From assembly GCA_030549205.1 (NCBI GenBank), contig JAUKTV010000009.1:62001-126000 (forward strand): a DNA stretch of 64,000 nt. Reading direction: 5' to 3'. The position numbers were made by a program, and so were the translations under genes. Each line of letters opens with the position of its first letter. The first letter of the stretch is position 1. Shown here piece by piece: positions 34,028 through 46,200 of the stretch. Below the pieces are notes generated by a model. That model was not told the DNA's origin, did not search any database, and worked only from the letters and a program-made list of their open reading frames with translations. This DNA comes from Apiosordaria backusii (lineage: Eukaryota > Ascomycota > Sordariomycetes > Sordariales > Lasiosphaeriaceae).

Positions 34028-36375
34028 CTATTTAGCCTTCACCTTGTCCTTCTTCTTCTCCTTGGGCTTCTCCTTCTCCGCAGTTTTCGTCTCTACCTTC
34101 TCAGTCTTCGCCTTGGGCGTGTCCTTGGCCTTGTCTTTCTTCTCCTTCTTCTCCTTTGGCTTCACATCCGCCTTTTCGGCCTTCTCGGCCTTCTCCTTGG
34201 CCACTTCCTTCACAGGCTCCTCCTCCTTGAGAGCCTCCTCCTTTGCCTCCTTCTTCTCCTTCTTCTCACCCTTCTTCAAAGCCCTGGGATCCAGGCCACG
34301 TCTCCTCATGGCATTGCGCCTCGCGCGCTCAATGTAATCCGCATCTTGCTCATCATCGAAACCACCAAAGTCATCCTTGGAGTCTTCGTCATCCTCCTCG
34401 GCAGCGATGGGGGTCTTGTCCACAACCATGGCGTCGTCGTCACCAGCAGCGCGGTTGACAGCCTTGTCCTTCTTGCCATTGGCCAAAACCGCGTTCGGCG
34501 GCGTAGGTCCAACCTTCTGGAACTTGGCTACGAAGAAACCATCGACGTTGTACAGGTGGGGATAGTATCGGCGAGTCAACTTGAGACTTGGGTGGAACTC
34601 CTTGCCCATGAAGCTGGTGAATCCTTCTTTGCCAAATGGCAGGCCAGTCTGAAAAGAAAGTTAGCATCATGATACTCGCACATTGCGGGTGAAACAACAT
34701 ACCTCGACTAATCTGACATTGGGGCGGCGGCTCAAGGCGTAGGCAACAACCTGTTCACTAGAAGAAACGGTCAGCAAATGTCAAAAGAAGGTAACGTAGA
34801 TAAGACTTACTTCTCCTCGACAGCAACACTGCATGTGGAGTAGACAAGGTAACCACCGGTCTTGCTGGCATGGTTGACTGAGTCGATAGCAGCCAGAAGC
34901 AGCTGCTTTTGGAGGTGTGGCAGTTGCTGGAAATCCTTTTCATCTCTGTTTGTCTTGACTGAGGGATCCTTCGCAATGACACCAGTACCCGAGCATGGGG
35001 CATCCAACAAGACTCTGTCGAATCCTCCCATGACGCGAGGGAACTCGCGGGCGTCATAGTTGCACACAATGGTATTTCTGACACCAAGACGATGAATGTT
35101 ACCAATTAAACCCTTGGCACGAGCCTTGCTGGGATCGTTGGCAAAGATGACACCAGTGTTCTTCATCAACGCCGCCATATGTGTAGTTTTACCACCAGGA
35201 GCAGAGGCCATGTCCAGGCACCGCTCGTTCTCCTGAGGGCACAGCGCCATAACGGGGAGGAAAGAGGAAGCGGCCTGCAGGATGTAATGACCCGCAAGGT
35301 ACTCCGGCGTGGCACCCAAAGGCACGTTGGAGTCGAAAACTTGCAGACCAACCTTGGACCACTTTCCAACAGGCTCCAGAGTGACACCGCGGTTGATCAA
35401 AGCCTGAGCGAGGTCGCGACGATGTGTGCGAAGGGTGTTTGTGCGAATGACAACAGGGCGAGCACTTTCGTTGGCCTCGAAGAAAGCAAACGCTTCCCTA
35501 GGAGGGAAGAGATTCATCAACTTCTCCGCCAGGAATTCGTTGTAGCCATAGTAGGCACAGACATCCTTCAGAAGCTGGTTGGTGTACTCGGCTCTGTCCC
35601 GTCCCTCCTCGGCGAGTTCGGCAAAATCCTCAAGCACCCGAATCGTTTCTGTTATCCTGGTTCTCAACATCTGGAGGTCGGGCGCCAGCAGACTCTTGGT
35701 CTTGGCCGCCAGATCCTCATCCTCGTCCTCGCTATCCAGAATATGAGGCTTGTCGCCGTCGATATTTGTTTGCATGGCATCTTCGCGCAACTCGGCCTCG
35801 TTCTCCTCCGCTTCCTCAGCCTTTTGTTGATCCAATTTTCTCGATAAGCCTTCGATATTGGCGGCAGTGAGCTTCTCCTCCCTCTCGTCGTCATCCTCAT
35901 CTTCGTCGTCAGAGAAGACAAACTTCTCCTTCTTGCCTGCATCCTGATCATGATCCGAATCATAGACCGAGTCGTCGTCGGACCCAAGGAAGTCATCTCC
36001 CAGCTTCAATTCGTCATCGGATCCGATGTCATCTTCGAGATCGGAGTCATCGAACTCCTCGTCCATCTCCTCGTCGGAATCTGATTGGGGCTCCGGGGCC
36101 TTCTTGCCCTTCGCCTTGGGGGCCTTCACGCCATTGCTGGATGCGCTCGATATCTTCTTGGAACCATTGATCTGTTTCCCAGTACGCTTTGTCCCTGTTG
36201 CGCTTTTGATGGCCTTTTCGGGCTTCTTGGATGATGTGCGACGCTTCTTGTTCGAATGTGCTTCGGCGGGGATGTCGTCGACTGGGATTCCCTTTTTGCG
36301 CTTCAAGTTGGCGAAGTGTGCCTCCGATAATGGCTCGGGAGGACCCTGTTTCTTCATGCGACGACCGACACCCAT
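34028..36375 (-). CDS. nop2: NOP2, 25S rRNA (cytosine-C5)-methyltransferase
   Basis: Nucleolar m5C methyltransferase of the Nop2/Sun family, required for 60S subunit assembly. Three exons on the minus strand: 34811-36375, 34703-34757 (55 nt) and 34028-34648. Introns of 53 and 54 bp have GTAAGT and GTATGT donors. The product is 746 aa. The N-terminal 190 residues are Lys-rich and then strongly acidic (multiple Asp/Glu runs). The Rossmann fold includes the SAM loop ASAPGGKT. The two catalytic cysteines lie in DAPCSGTG (C461) and YSTCS (C515). The C-terminal tail is a long Lys/Glu-rich low-complexity extension. The middle exon supplies VEENEQVVAYALSRRPNVRLVE, needed for domain continuity. It is divergent from clathrin heavy chain, with 692 bp between the starts. 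Confidence 0.95.
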
Positions 36376-37067
36376 CTTGATTCAATGGGAGGTGCGATAT
36401 GGAGGGATGTTGCGCTTGCTGGGTGTGGAATGGTAGGCTTCTTGCAGAGGTTTCTTGCAGATATTTTGGGACTTTTTCTGTTATCGATAAGTAGCAACTT
36501 TTTCTGAGCCACCTCCCCTGCAATTCCATGGCAAGCCCACATTGGTTGAGCTGATTGGCGGAGGCTCCAGGTTGGTTGGCGCACACTAGACCGAATGCAG
36601 GATCCCTGCCTCCACATTTGGAGCTGACGCTTTCCTTGGGAGACCTGGCCGGCAGCAGCAAAGAGAAGGGGCAAGCAAGAGGCAGTCGCGCAGCCAGGAG
36701 AGCTCTTAACACATCACTCAAAAGTTGATCGACCCGCAAACCGCCTGTGGCACCTGCAGCCTGCACAAAACTTTAGTTCTTCTTTGCGCGTCAGGCACAA
36801 ACGGCTCTTTTCTCCTCCTTCATTCTTCTCTTTTTGATCTGCGAATTGTCTGCTGCTCTTTCTAATTGAGCGACTGCGGCTCTTGCTTGATTTATTACGA
36901 CTCCTCCCTCGATTCTCCGGGCTCCCGAGCTCCACCAATTCCCAAGCCCCTTTCAACGTCACTGCGTTTGGAACTGTGCCGACCTTTTCATCTGACGCCA
37001 GCAACTTTTGACAAGTTGGCTGCGAATTTCCCTAAACTGCGCGCATCCGAGCGCAACCGACTTCATC
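36376..37067. other. Divergent promoter region NOP2 / clathrin heavy chain
   Basis: A 692-bp region between divergent starts, presumably containing both promoters and leaders. Pyrimidine-rich tracts precede the clathrin start. No gene is supported. Confidence 0.5.
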
Positions 37068-40000
37068 ATGGCCGCGCCTAATCTACCCATCAAATTCCAG
37101 GAGCTGCTCCAGCTCAGCAGCCTGGGCGTCAACCAAACTGCCATCACATTCAATACTTGCGTATGTCCACCGATGTCTAAATGTCGCCTGATCGCGGTGC
37201 CCGTATCCTAACACACTCCCCCTCTTAATAGACATTAGAATCAGACTCGTACATCTGCATCCGAGATAAGAAGGACGAAGCCTCTTCCCCCGAAGTGATC
37301 ATCGTCGACCTCAAGAATGGCAACAATGTCATCCGCCGGCCCATCAAGGCCGATAGCGCCATCATGCACTGGACGCGTCAAGTCATCGCCCTCAAGGCCC
37401 AATCGCGAACGCTGCAGATTTTCGACCTCGAGCAGAAGCAGAAGCTCAAGTCGACCCAGATGAGCGAGGATGTAGCTTTCTGGAAGTGGATCAGCGAGAC
37501 CACGCTTGGCTTGGTGACAGAGACATCCGTCTATCACTGGGATGTCTTCGATCCGACTCAGGCTGCACCTGTCAAGGTGTTTGACCGCCATAGCAACCTC
37601 ACAGTGAGTACTAGGAAGCTGGCTGTCGCGAGCGGGAAGGCTTGCTAACAGCCTGTAGAATAACCAGATTATCAACTATCGGACGAGCGCCGATGGGAAG
37701 TGGATGGCCGTCGTTGGCATTTCGCAGCAACAAGGCCGCGTTGTTGGAGCCATGCAACTGTATTCGAAAGATCGCGGTGTCGCCCAGGCCATCGAAGGCC
37801 ATGCTGCTGCCTTTGGCACCATTCGTCTCGACGGTGCCCCCCAGGACACCAAGCTTTTCACCTTTGCTGTCCGCACAGCTTCTGGTGCCAAACTCCACAT
37901 CGTCGAAATTGACCACCCGGAAACGAATCCTGTCTTTCAGAAGAAGGCAGTCGATGTCTTCTTTCCGCCAGAGGCCGGCAGTGATTTCCCCGTTGCGCTC
38001 CAAGTATCACAAAAGTATGGTATCATCTACCTGATTACCAAGTACGGTTTCATTCACCTTTACGATCTCGAGACCGCTACATGCATCTTCATGAACCGCA
38101 TTTCGGGCGAAACCATCTTCACAGCTTGCGGCGACAACAATTCGACTGGTGTCGTGGGCATCAACCGCAAGGGTCAGGTACTCTTCGTTAGCGCCGACGA
38201 GAACAAGATCGTACCCTATGTGTTGGAAAGCCACGGCACCGAGTTGGCTCTCAAGCTGGCTTCGCGTGCTGGTCTGCCCGGTGCTGACAACCTCTACCAG
38301 CAACGGTTCGAGCAGCTGTTCAGCAACGGCAACTACCAGGAGGCTGCTAAGGTCGCCGCCAACTCGCCGCGAGGTTTCCTGCGGACACCCCAGACGATAG
38401 AGCGTTTCAAGCGGCTTCCGCAACAGCCTGGCCAAATGTCGCACATTCTGCAATATTTCGGGATGCTGCTCGACAAGGGTGCTTTGAACCAACACGAGAC
38501 CCTCGAGCTTGCCCAACCTGTGCTTGCCCAAAACCGGAAACAACTGTTGGCGAAGTGGCTTGATGAAAACAAGCTCGAGTGCTCCGAGCAACTTGGTGAT
38601 ATGGTTCGACCGCACGACATGCCCATGGCCCTCAGCATCTACCTGAAGGCCAATGTCCCCAACAAGGTCGTTGCTGGCTTCGCCGAGTTAGGACAGTTCG
38701 ACAAGATTCTTCCGTACTGCACTCAGACTGGCTATCAACCAGACTTCATTCAACTTTTGCACCACATTGTCCGTGTCAATCCAGAGAAGGGTGCCGAGTT
38801 TGCCACAGCACTTGCCAACAATGAAGGCGGGTCATTAGTTGACCTCGAGCGCGTCGTGGATATTTTCCAGTCGCAGGGCATGGTGCAGCAAGCTACCGCC
38901 TTCCTTCTTGATGCCCTCAAGGAGAACAAGCCTGAGCAAGGCCATCTTCAGACCCGTCTTTTGGAGATGAACCTTCTCAATGCTCCTCAAGTTGCCGATG
39001 CTATCCTTGGAAACGACATGTTCTCTCACTTCGATAAGGCGCAGATTGCCAAGTTGTGTGAACAAGCAGGATTGTTTCAAAAGGCTCTGGAACTCTATGA
39101 GGACCCCGCAGCCATCAAGCGCGTTGTTGTAGGCATTGCCGGATCACCAAACTTCAGCCCCGAATGGTTAATCGAGTACTTCGGTCGTCTCTCCGTCGAG
39201 CAATCGATTGACTGCCTCGATGCTATGCTCAAGCATAACATCCGCCAGAACCTCCAGTCCGTTGTTCAGATCGCCACCAAGTATGCAGAGCTTCTCGGAC
39301 CCCAGCGTCTCATCGACCTGCTCGAGAAGTACAAGACTGCCGAAGGCCTTTACTACTTCCTTGGCAGCATCGTCAACGTGACTGATGATTCCGAGGTTGT
39401 TTTCAAGTACATTGAGGCTGCCACCAAGACAGGCCAAATCCGCGAAGTTGAGCGCATTTGCCGCGACAACAGCGTCTACAACCCAGAGAAGGTCAAGAAC
39501 TTCCTGAAGGAGGCTAAGCTCAGCGAGATGCTTCCCCTGATGGTGGTGTGCGATCGTTTCAACTTCGTGCATGATTTGGTCCTCTATCTGTACCAGCACC
39601 AGCAGTTCAAGTCCATTGAGGTGTATGTGCAGCAGGTTAACCCTTCGAGGACTCCCGGCGTCATCGGTGGTTTGTTGGATGTCGACTGCGATGAGAACAT
39701 CATCAAGAACCTTCTCAGCACAGTCAACCCAGTATCTATTCCCATCGATGAGCTTGTCCAAGAGGTCGAGACCCGCAACCGCCTCAAGTTGCTTCTTCCA
39801 TTCCTTGAGGCAACATTGGCTGCTGGCAACCAGCAACAAGCAGTCTTCAACGCACTGGCCAAGATTTACATCGACTCCAATAACAACCCCGAGAAGTTTC
39901 TCAAGGAGAACGACCAGTATGACACTCTCACCGTCGGAAAGTACTGTGAGAAGCGCGATCCCAACCTTGCCTACATTGCGTACAGCAAGGGCCAGAACGA

Positions 40001-42306
40001 CCTTGAGCTTGTGAACATCACCAATGAGAATGCCATGTACAAGGCTCAGGCCAGATATCTGCTTGAACGCGGTGACAACGATCTCTGGATGTTTGTCCTC
40101 AGTGAGAACAACCTCCACCGCCGCTCCGTGGTCGATCAGGTCATCTCGACTGCCGTGCCCGAGTCGACCGATCCTGCTAAGGTATCACTCGCAGTCTCTT
40201 GCTTCCTCAGCGCCGATCTTCCAGCGGAGCTTATCGAGCTGCTTGAGAAGATTGTCTTGGAGCCATCACCCTTCAGCGACAACCCGAACTTGCAGAACCT
40301 GCTTATGTTCACCGCCGCCAAGGCTGACAAGGCCCGTGTGATGGATTACATTCACCGCCTTGACAAATTCTCCGCAGATGAGATCTCCAACGTCTGCATT
40401 GAGGTTGGCTTGTTTGAGGAAGCATTCGAGGTCTTCAAGAAGATCGACAACAAGGAGGCGGCTGTTAACGTCCTCGTGGAGCATGTCGTTAGCATCGATC
40501 GTGCCCAGGCTTACGCTGAGGAAGTCGACATTCCCCAGGTCTGGAGCAGGGTTGCCAAGGCGCAGCTTGACGGTCTCCGTGTGAGCGACTCGATTGACTC
40601 GTATATCAAGGCTGAGGATCCAAAGAACTACGAGGAAGTCATTGAGATCGCCGTGGCCGCTGGTAAGAACGAGGAGCTCATCAAGTATCTGCGCATGGCC
40701 CGCAAGACCCTTCGCGAGTCTGCCATTGATACCGCTCTTGCTTTCTGCTATGCCCGCCTTGATCAACTCGCCGAACTCGAGGACTTCTTGCGGGCTACTA
40801 ACGTTGCCAACATTGAAGAATCCGGAGACAAGGCTTATGCTGAGGGTTTCTTCGAGGCGGCCAAGATCTTCTATACCAGCATCTCCAACTGGGCGAAGTT
40901 GGCTACTACCTTGGTGCACCTCGAGGATTACCAAGCTGCTGTTGACTGCGCGCGCAAGGCCAACAACATCAAGGTCTGGAGAGAGGTCCACGAGGCTTGC
41001 GTTGGCAAGAAAGAGTTCCGCCTGGCACAGATTTGCGGTCTCAATCTCATCGTCGATGCCGAGCAGCTTCAGGCCCTCGTCAAGCAGTATGAGCGTGAGG
41101 GTTACTTTGACGAGCTCATCAGCCTTCTCGAGCAAGGTCTTGGGCTGGAGCGTGCCCACATGGGTATGTTCACCGAGCTCGGCATCGCCCTTTCCAAGTA
41201 TCACCCCGAGCGGTTGATGGAGCACCTGAAGCTCTTCTGGAGCAGAATGAACCTGCCCAAGATGATTCGTGCTTGCGAGGAGGCAAACCTCTGGCCTGAG
41301 CTGGTCTTCTGCTACTACCACTATGACGAATTTGACAATGCTGCCCTTGCTGTTATGGAGCGCCCAGAAAACTCCTGGGAGCACCAACAGTTCAAGGAGA
41401 TCACCGTCAAGGTTGCCAACCTTGAGATGTACTACAAGGCCATCAACTTCTACCTTGAGCAGCACCCTTCGCTCCTTACCGACCTTCTGCAGGTCCTCAC
41501 TCCTCGCATCGATGTCAACCGTGTTGTTCGCATGTTCCAGAAGTCCGACAACTTGCCTTTGATCAAGCCGTTCTTGCTCAACGTCCAATCGCAAAACAAG
41601 CGCACTGTCAACGATGCCATCAATGATCTGCTGATCGAGGAGGAGGATTACAAGACTCTTCGCGACTCTGTCGAGAACTATGACAACTATGACGCTGTCG
41701 AGCTCGCTGGTCGCCTTGAGAAGCATGATCTTGTCTTCTTCCGCCAGATTGCCGCTAACATCTACCGCAAGAACAAGCGCTGGGAGAAGTCGATCAACCT
41801 GTCCAAACAGGACAAGCTGTGGAAGGATGCTATCGAGACTGCTGCCATCTCTGGCAAGAGCGGTGTTGTCGAGGAGCTTCTGCGCTACGTATGTTTCCCT
41901 TTACTCAACCTTTCATGCATTGCACCTTTTGCTAACATTTGTGATTTAGTTCGTCGACATTGGCAACCGGGAGTGCTACGTCGGCATGCTTTATGCTTGC
42001 TATGATCTCATCCGCCCCGATCTCATTTTGGAGCTCTCGTGGCGCAACGGCCTCCATGATTTCACCATGCCATACATGATCAACCTGCTCTGCCAGCAAA
42101 CCAAGGAGCTGGCCGCTCTCAAGGCTGATAATGAGGCTCGCAAGGCCAAGGAGGCTGCCGACAAGACCGAGGATGACAACACCCCCATCCTCGGCATGAA
42201 CCGTCTGATGATCACCGCTGGCCCTGCTCAGGGTCGGGCTTCTCCCGCTTCGTTTGGCGGCCAGACGAACGGATTTGCGCCCCAACCTACCGGTTTCGGA
42301 TTCTAG
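37068..42306 (+). CDS. chc1: Clathrin heavy chain
   Basis: Structural subunit of the clathrin triskelion, coating vesicles at the plasma membrane, trans-Golgi and endosomes. Four exons: 37068-37160, 37232-37603, 37659-41888 and 41950-42306, with introns of 71, 55 and 61 bp (GTATGT, GTGAGT, GTATGT donors). The product is 1683 aa, matching the family's 1650-1700. The N-terminal beta-propeller starts MAAPNLPIKFQELLQLSSLGV. The long alpha-solenoid of CHCR repeats follows through residue ~1600. The trimerisation end carries RNGLHDFTMPYMINLLCQQ. A low-complexity Gly/Phe/Pro tail ends GFGF. The first exon ends at an intact codon. The frame near the third intron runs on into non-coding sequence if unspliced, giving a false C-terminus. 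Codon use is strongly C-ending, as in highly expressed fungal genes. Confidence 0.97.
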
Positions 42307-43240
42307 AGGGTTGCGCCGGTGGTCTTTGAGTGCCCTTGCGTTTACGATCCGTATACGGGTCGTTGGTATTATCCTTATCAGCAGTATCCCAGGTCGCCAT
42401 ATGAACCAGTTTATGTGCGGGAGCTTGGTCCGGTAGCGAAAAAGTTTCTTTATTAAGGGACGGGGGGATTCCAAAAGTAGAAGGACTTTTACTTTTACAA
42501 GGGCAAGGATGGGAAGGGTGGTGGGAGTTTGCTTTGAATGTGTTGCCATAACTTATTTGTATGATACATTTGCCGTTTGGGCGCTTGCAAAGTTTTATTA
42601 AGTTTTTGCTGTTACTCTTTGCGTCCCTCGTTTGTGATTGCAATGTGCTGTACGTGATCTGTGCTTTAGTGAACATCCATACCATCAACAAGATGTAGGC
42701 CACAATAGATGACGCTCAGTTTACAAAAAAGGGACCTGTTGTCAAGTTTGTCAACAGTCTTGTTCAGATGTAATCAAAAGTTGCCAGCTGTAGGTTGTCA
42801 TGATGATCCTCAGATCTAAAGATTAGGTTGCTGATTCCGCGGTTAGTGGGCTATGTGGATTGTTTGTTTTTATTTCACTCGGTACAGAGCAAGTCACGAT
42901 CTCGCAGATTTACTCTTGGACTCTAGTTTGTTGAACTGATATTGAATTCCTACTTGTGCTCGGATATAAACAACTTTGCTTTAAAAAAAAAAAAGACAAG
43001 GTATCCCGATACCTCCACCTGCTCCGATAGCCCTACTAGACTCCAGCCAAAAAAGTCATGGCCAGCGTTCTCGAATGTTGTTGCCTTCATACGAACCCCC
43101 CCCTGCACGAATTACTCGGCTCGCTGAGTGAGGAAGAACTATTGTCTCCTCAAACACACTCGGGGCGAGATCACGAAGCAGAAGAAATTCAAGCTAGTGA
43201 TGTGTTTACTTGGCTTCATTATGTACGCACATCACTTCGC
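42307..43240. other. Convergent 3' flanks of clathrin and pyruvate carboxylase
   Basis: About 930 bp between the two converging stop codons, AT-richer than its surroundings, with an A run near 42984-42994. No gene or RNA is recognised. Confidence 0.5.
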
Positions 43241-46200
43241 TCATTTCTTGTCGCCCTTGGTGATACGGCACACCAAGTCGGAGCCGTCGACTGAGTCGCC
43301 TTCTCTCACTTGCAGAGAGGAGACTACACCATTGTGAGGAGCGGAGATAACCATTTCCTAGATGTATCAGTTAGTATTTCTGATTCCAAATTAGGGCCTG
43401 AGTGAGATTTCTTACCATCTTCATGGCGCTCAGGACAGCAAGAGGGTCACCCTTCTTAACCTCAGAACCATCGTGAACACGGAGCTCAACGAGCACACCA
43501 GCCATTGGGGCGCCAACCTGGCTCGAATCGCCAGGGTCGGCCTTGGGCCGGCTCACGTTCTCAACCGACGCCTGCTTGTCGTCGACAGTGACTTGGCGAA
43601 CCTCGCCGTTCATTTCGTAGAACACCTCGCGTTGGCCAGTGTTCTCTGAGAGCGGGCCTACGGCCAGCAACTTCAGGATCAACACCTTACCCTTCTCGAG
43701 TTCAACATGGAACTCCTCGCCAATCTCGGGCTTGCTAAGGAAGTACTTGGTAGGCAAGACACTGAGGTCTCCGTACTTAGCGATGAAGGCCTTGTAGTCG
43801 GCGAAAACCTTGGGGTACATGATGTGGCTGGCCACATCGCACTCGGTGACGGTACCGTACTTGCGGGACAGCTCCTTCTTGACCTTGGCAAAGTCGATGG
43901 GCTCGAGGAAGAGACCAGGGCGCTTGTCGAGCTTGCGGCGGCCACGGAGAGCATTGGTGCGGAATGGCTCGGGGAAACCACCGTACGGCTGGCCCATCAT
44001 GCCCTCGAGGAACTCAAGAACGGAACCAGGGAAGTCGAGCTCGCCAGCACGGGCGATGACGTCCTTGGGGCTGAGCTTGTTGGACACCATGAACTGGGCC
44101 AAGTCACCAACAACCTTGGAGGTAGGAGTGACCTTGACGATATCGCCAAGAAGCTCATTGGCTTGCTCGTAGGCCTTCTTGGTCTCCAACCATTGGGAGC
44201 CAAGACCAAGCTGAGAGGCCTGGAACATCATGTTGGTGAGCTGACCACCTGGAATCTCGTGCTCGTACACCTCGGGATCGGGACCCGCGAGATGAGCCTC
44301 GAATGGCGAGTAGAGGAGACGAAGCTGAGACCAGTAGGTGTCAAGCGCACGAACGTGAGCAGGGTTGAGGCCTGTCTGCTTGTCGGTGCCATCGAGAGAA
44401 GCGATGATGGCGTTGATGCTGGGCTGCGAGGTCATACCAGACAAGCTGTCAGTGGCAGCGTCAACAGCGTCGGCACCTGCCATGGCGCAAGCAACCATGG
44501 AGGCCACGCCAGTACCCGCGGAATCGTGGGTGTGGACGTGGATAGGGAGATCGGGGTACTTCTTGCGAATGGTGCCAATGAGGATAGTGGCGGCATGGGG
44601 CTTGAGAACACCAGCCATGTCCTTGATACCAAGAACATCGATGTCGAGAGCAACAAGCTTGTCAACAAGGTCGACGTAGTAGTCAAGAGAGTACTTCTTC
44701 TTGGGGTTAAGCATGTCACCGCTGTAGCAGACGGTACCCTCGCAAACACCGCCGGCCTTTTGAACAGCCTTGATACCAACTTCGAGCTGGTTGATGTCGT
44801 TCAGGGCGTCGAACACACGGAAGATATCCACACCGTTGTCCTTGGCCTGCTTGACAAAGTGGTCGATAGCGTTATCGGGGAGCGAGGCATAGGCAACACC
44901 GTTGGCGCCACGCAGCAACATCTGGAATGGGATGTTGGGAATCAACTTGCGCATCTTGCGGAGGCGGTCCCAAGGATCCTCGTACAAGAAGCGGAAGGCA
45001 ACATCGAAGGTGGCGCCACCCCAGCATTCCAGGGCGTACAAGTTGGAGAGGGCGTGGCTGGTCTCCTTGGCGATGTTCAGGAGATCGACTGTGCGAACAC
45101 GAGTCGCGAGGAGAGACTGATGGGCATCACGCCAGGTGGTATCCATGAGCAAGCAGCCCTTGTAGTTGCGAACGGCCTTGGCAAAAGCCTTGGGGCCTTG
45201 TTCGACGATGATGTTGCGCCAGCCCTTGGTGGAGGGCGAGGACACATCGAGCTTCTTGCCGGCCTCGTCCAAGAGCTCGGGGACAATAATGTCGCCCTTG
45301 AACTTGGGCTCACCAATTTGGCCCTTGATACTGCTACCGTTGACGGCCAGATCACCAAGATACGCCAGAAGTTTCTGGGCACGGTTCTGACTGCCAACAA
45401 GGTCAAACAGGGACGGGGTATCATCAATAAAAGTCGTCCAGCAGTTGCCATCAATAAATGTTGGGTGAGTCAGAAGAGAGGCCAAGAAGGGAATGTTGGT
45501 CTTGACACCGCGAATGCGGAACTCGATGAGGGCGCGAAGAACCTTGCGGCGAGCAATTTCGTATGTTGAGCCGTGGCACGACACCTTGACAAGCATACTG
45601 TCGTAGTAAGGGGTAATGACAGCGCCAGCAAAGCCGTTACCGCCATCGAGACGCACACCGTTACCGCCAGCGGAGCGGTACACCTCGATCTTGCCCGTGT
45701 CGGGCTGGAAGTTCTTGGACGGGTCCTCAGTGGTGATACGGCACTGAATGGCGAAACCGCGAGTGGAGATGCGGTCCTGGGTGAGACCGAGCTGCTCCAG
45801 GGTAGCGCCAGCGGCAATCTGGATCTGAGCGGCAACGATATCGATACCCGTGATTTCCTCGGTGATGGTGTGTTCGACCTGGATACGGGGATTTATTTCG
45901 ATAAAGTAGTAACGGTTCTGTTGGTCCACCAGGAACTCGGCAGTACCAGCGTTGCGGTACTTGACGGACTTGGCCAGTCTGACGGCATCGTTCAAGATGG
46001 CGTCACGGACGCTCGCGGGAAGGTCCTTGGCGGGAGCAATTTCGACGACCTTTTGATGTCTGCGCTGCACGGAGCAGTCACGCTCGTACAGGTGGACAAT
46101 GTTGCCATGGTTATCACCGAGAAGCTGAACCTCGATGTGCTTGGGCTTGTCGAGGAAACGCTCCACGAAGACGGTACCGTTTCCGAAGGCGCTCTTGGCC

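Noticed and set aside
33941..34672. A plus-strand open frame rich in Leu over the NOP2 C-terminus
   Set aside because: It is the complement of the Lys/Glu-rich NOP2 tail and has no features of its own.
40266..41726. A 486-codon minus-strand open frame
   Set aside because: Antisense shadow of clathrin heavy chain, Leu/Val/Glu-rich with no domain.
43707..45569. A 620-codon open frame on the plus strand
   Set aside because: It lies antisense to the pyruvate carboxylase exon. Strong C/G-ending codon bias keeps the opposite frame open; its protein is repetitive Val/Gly/Leu sequence without a domain.
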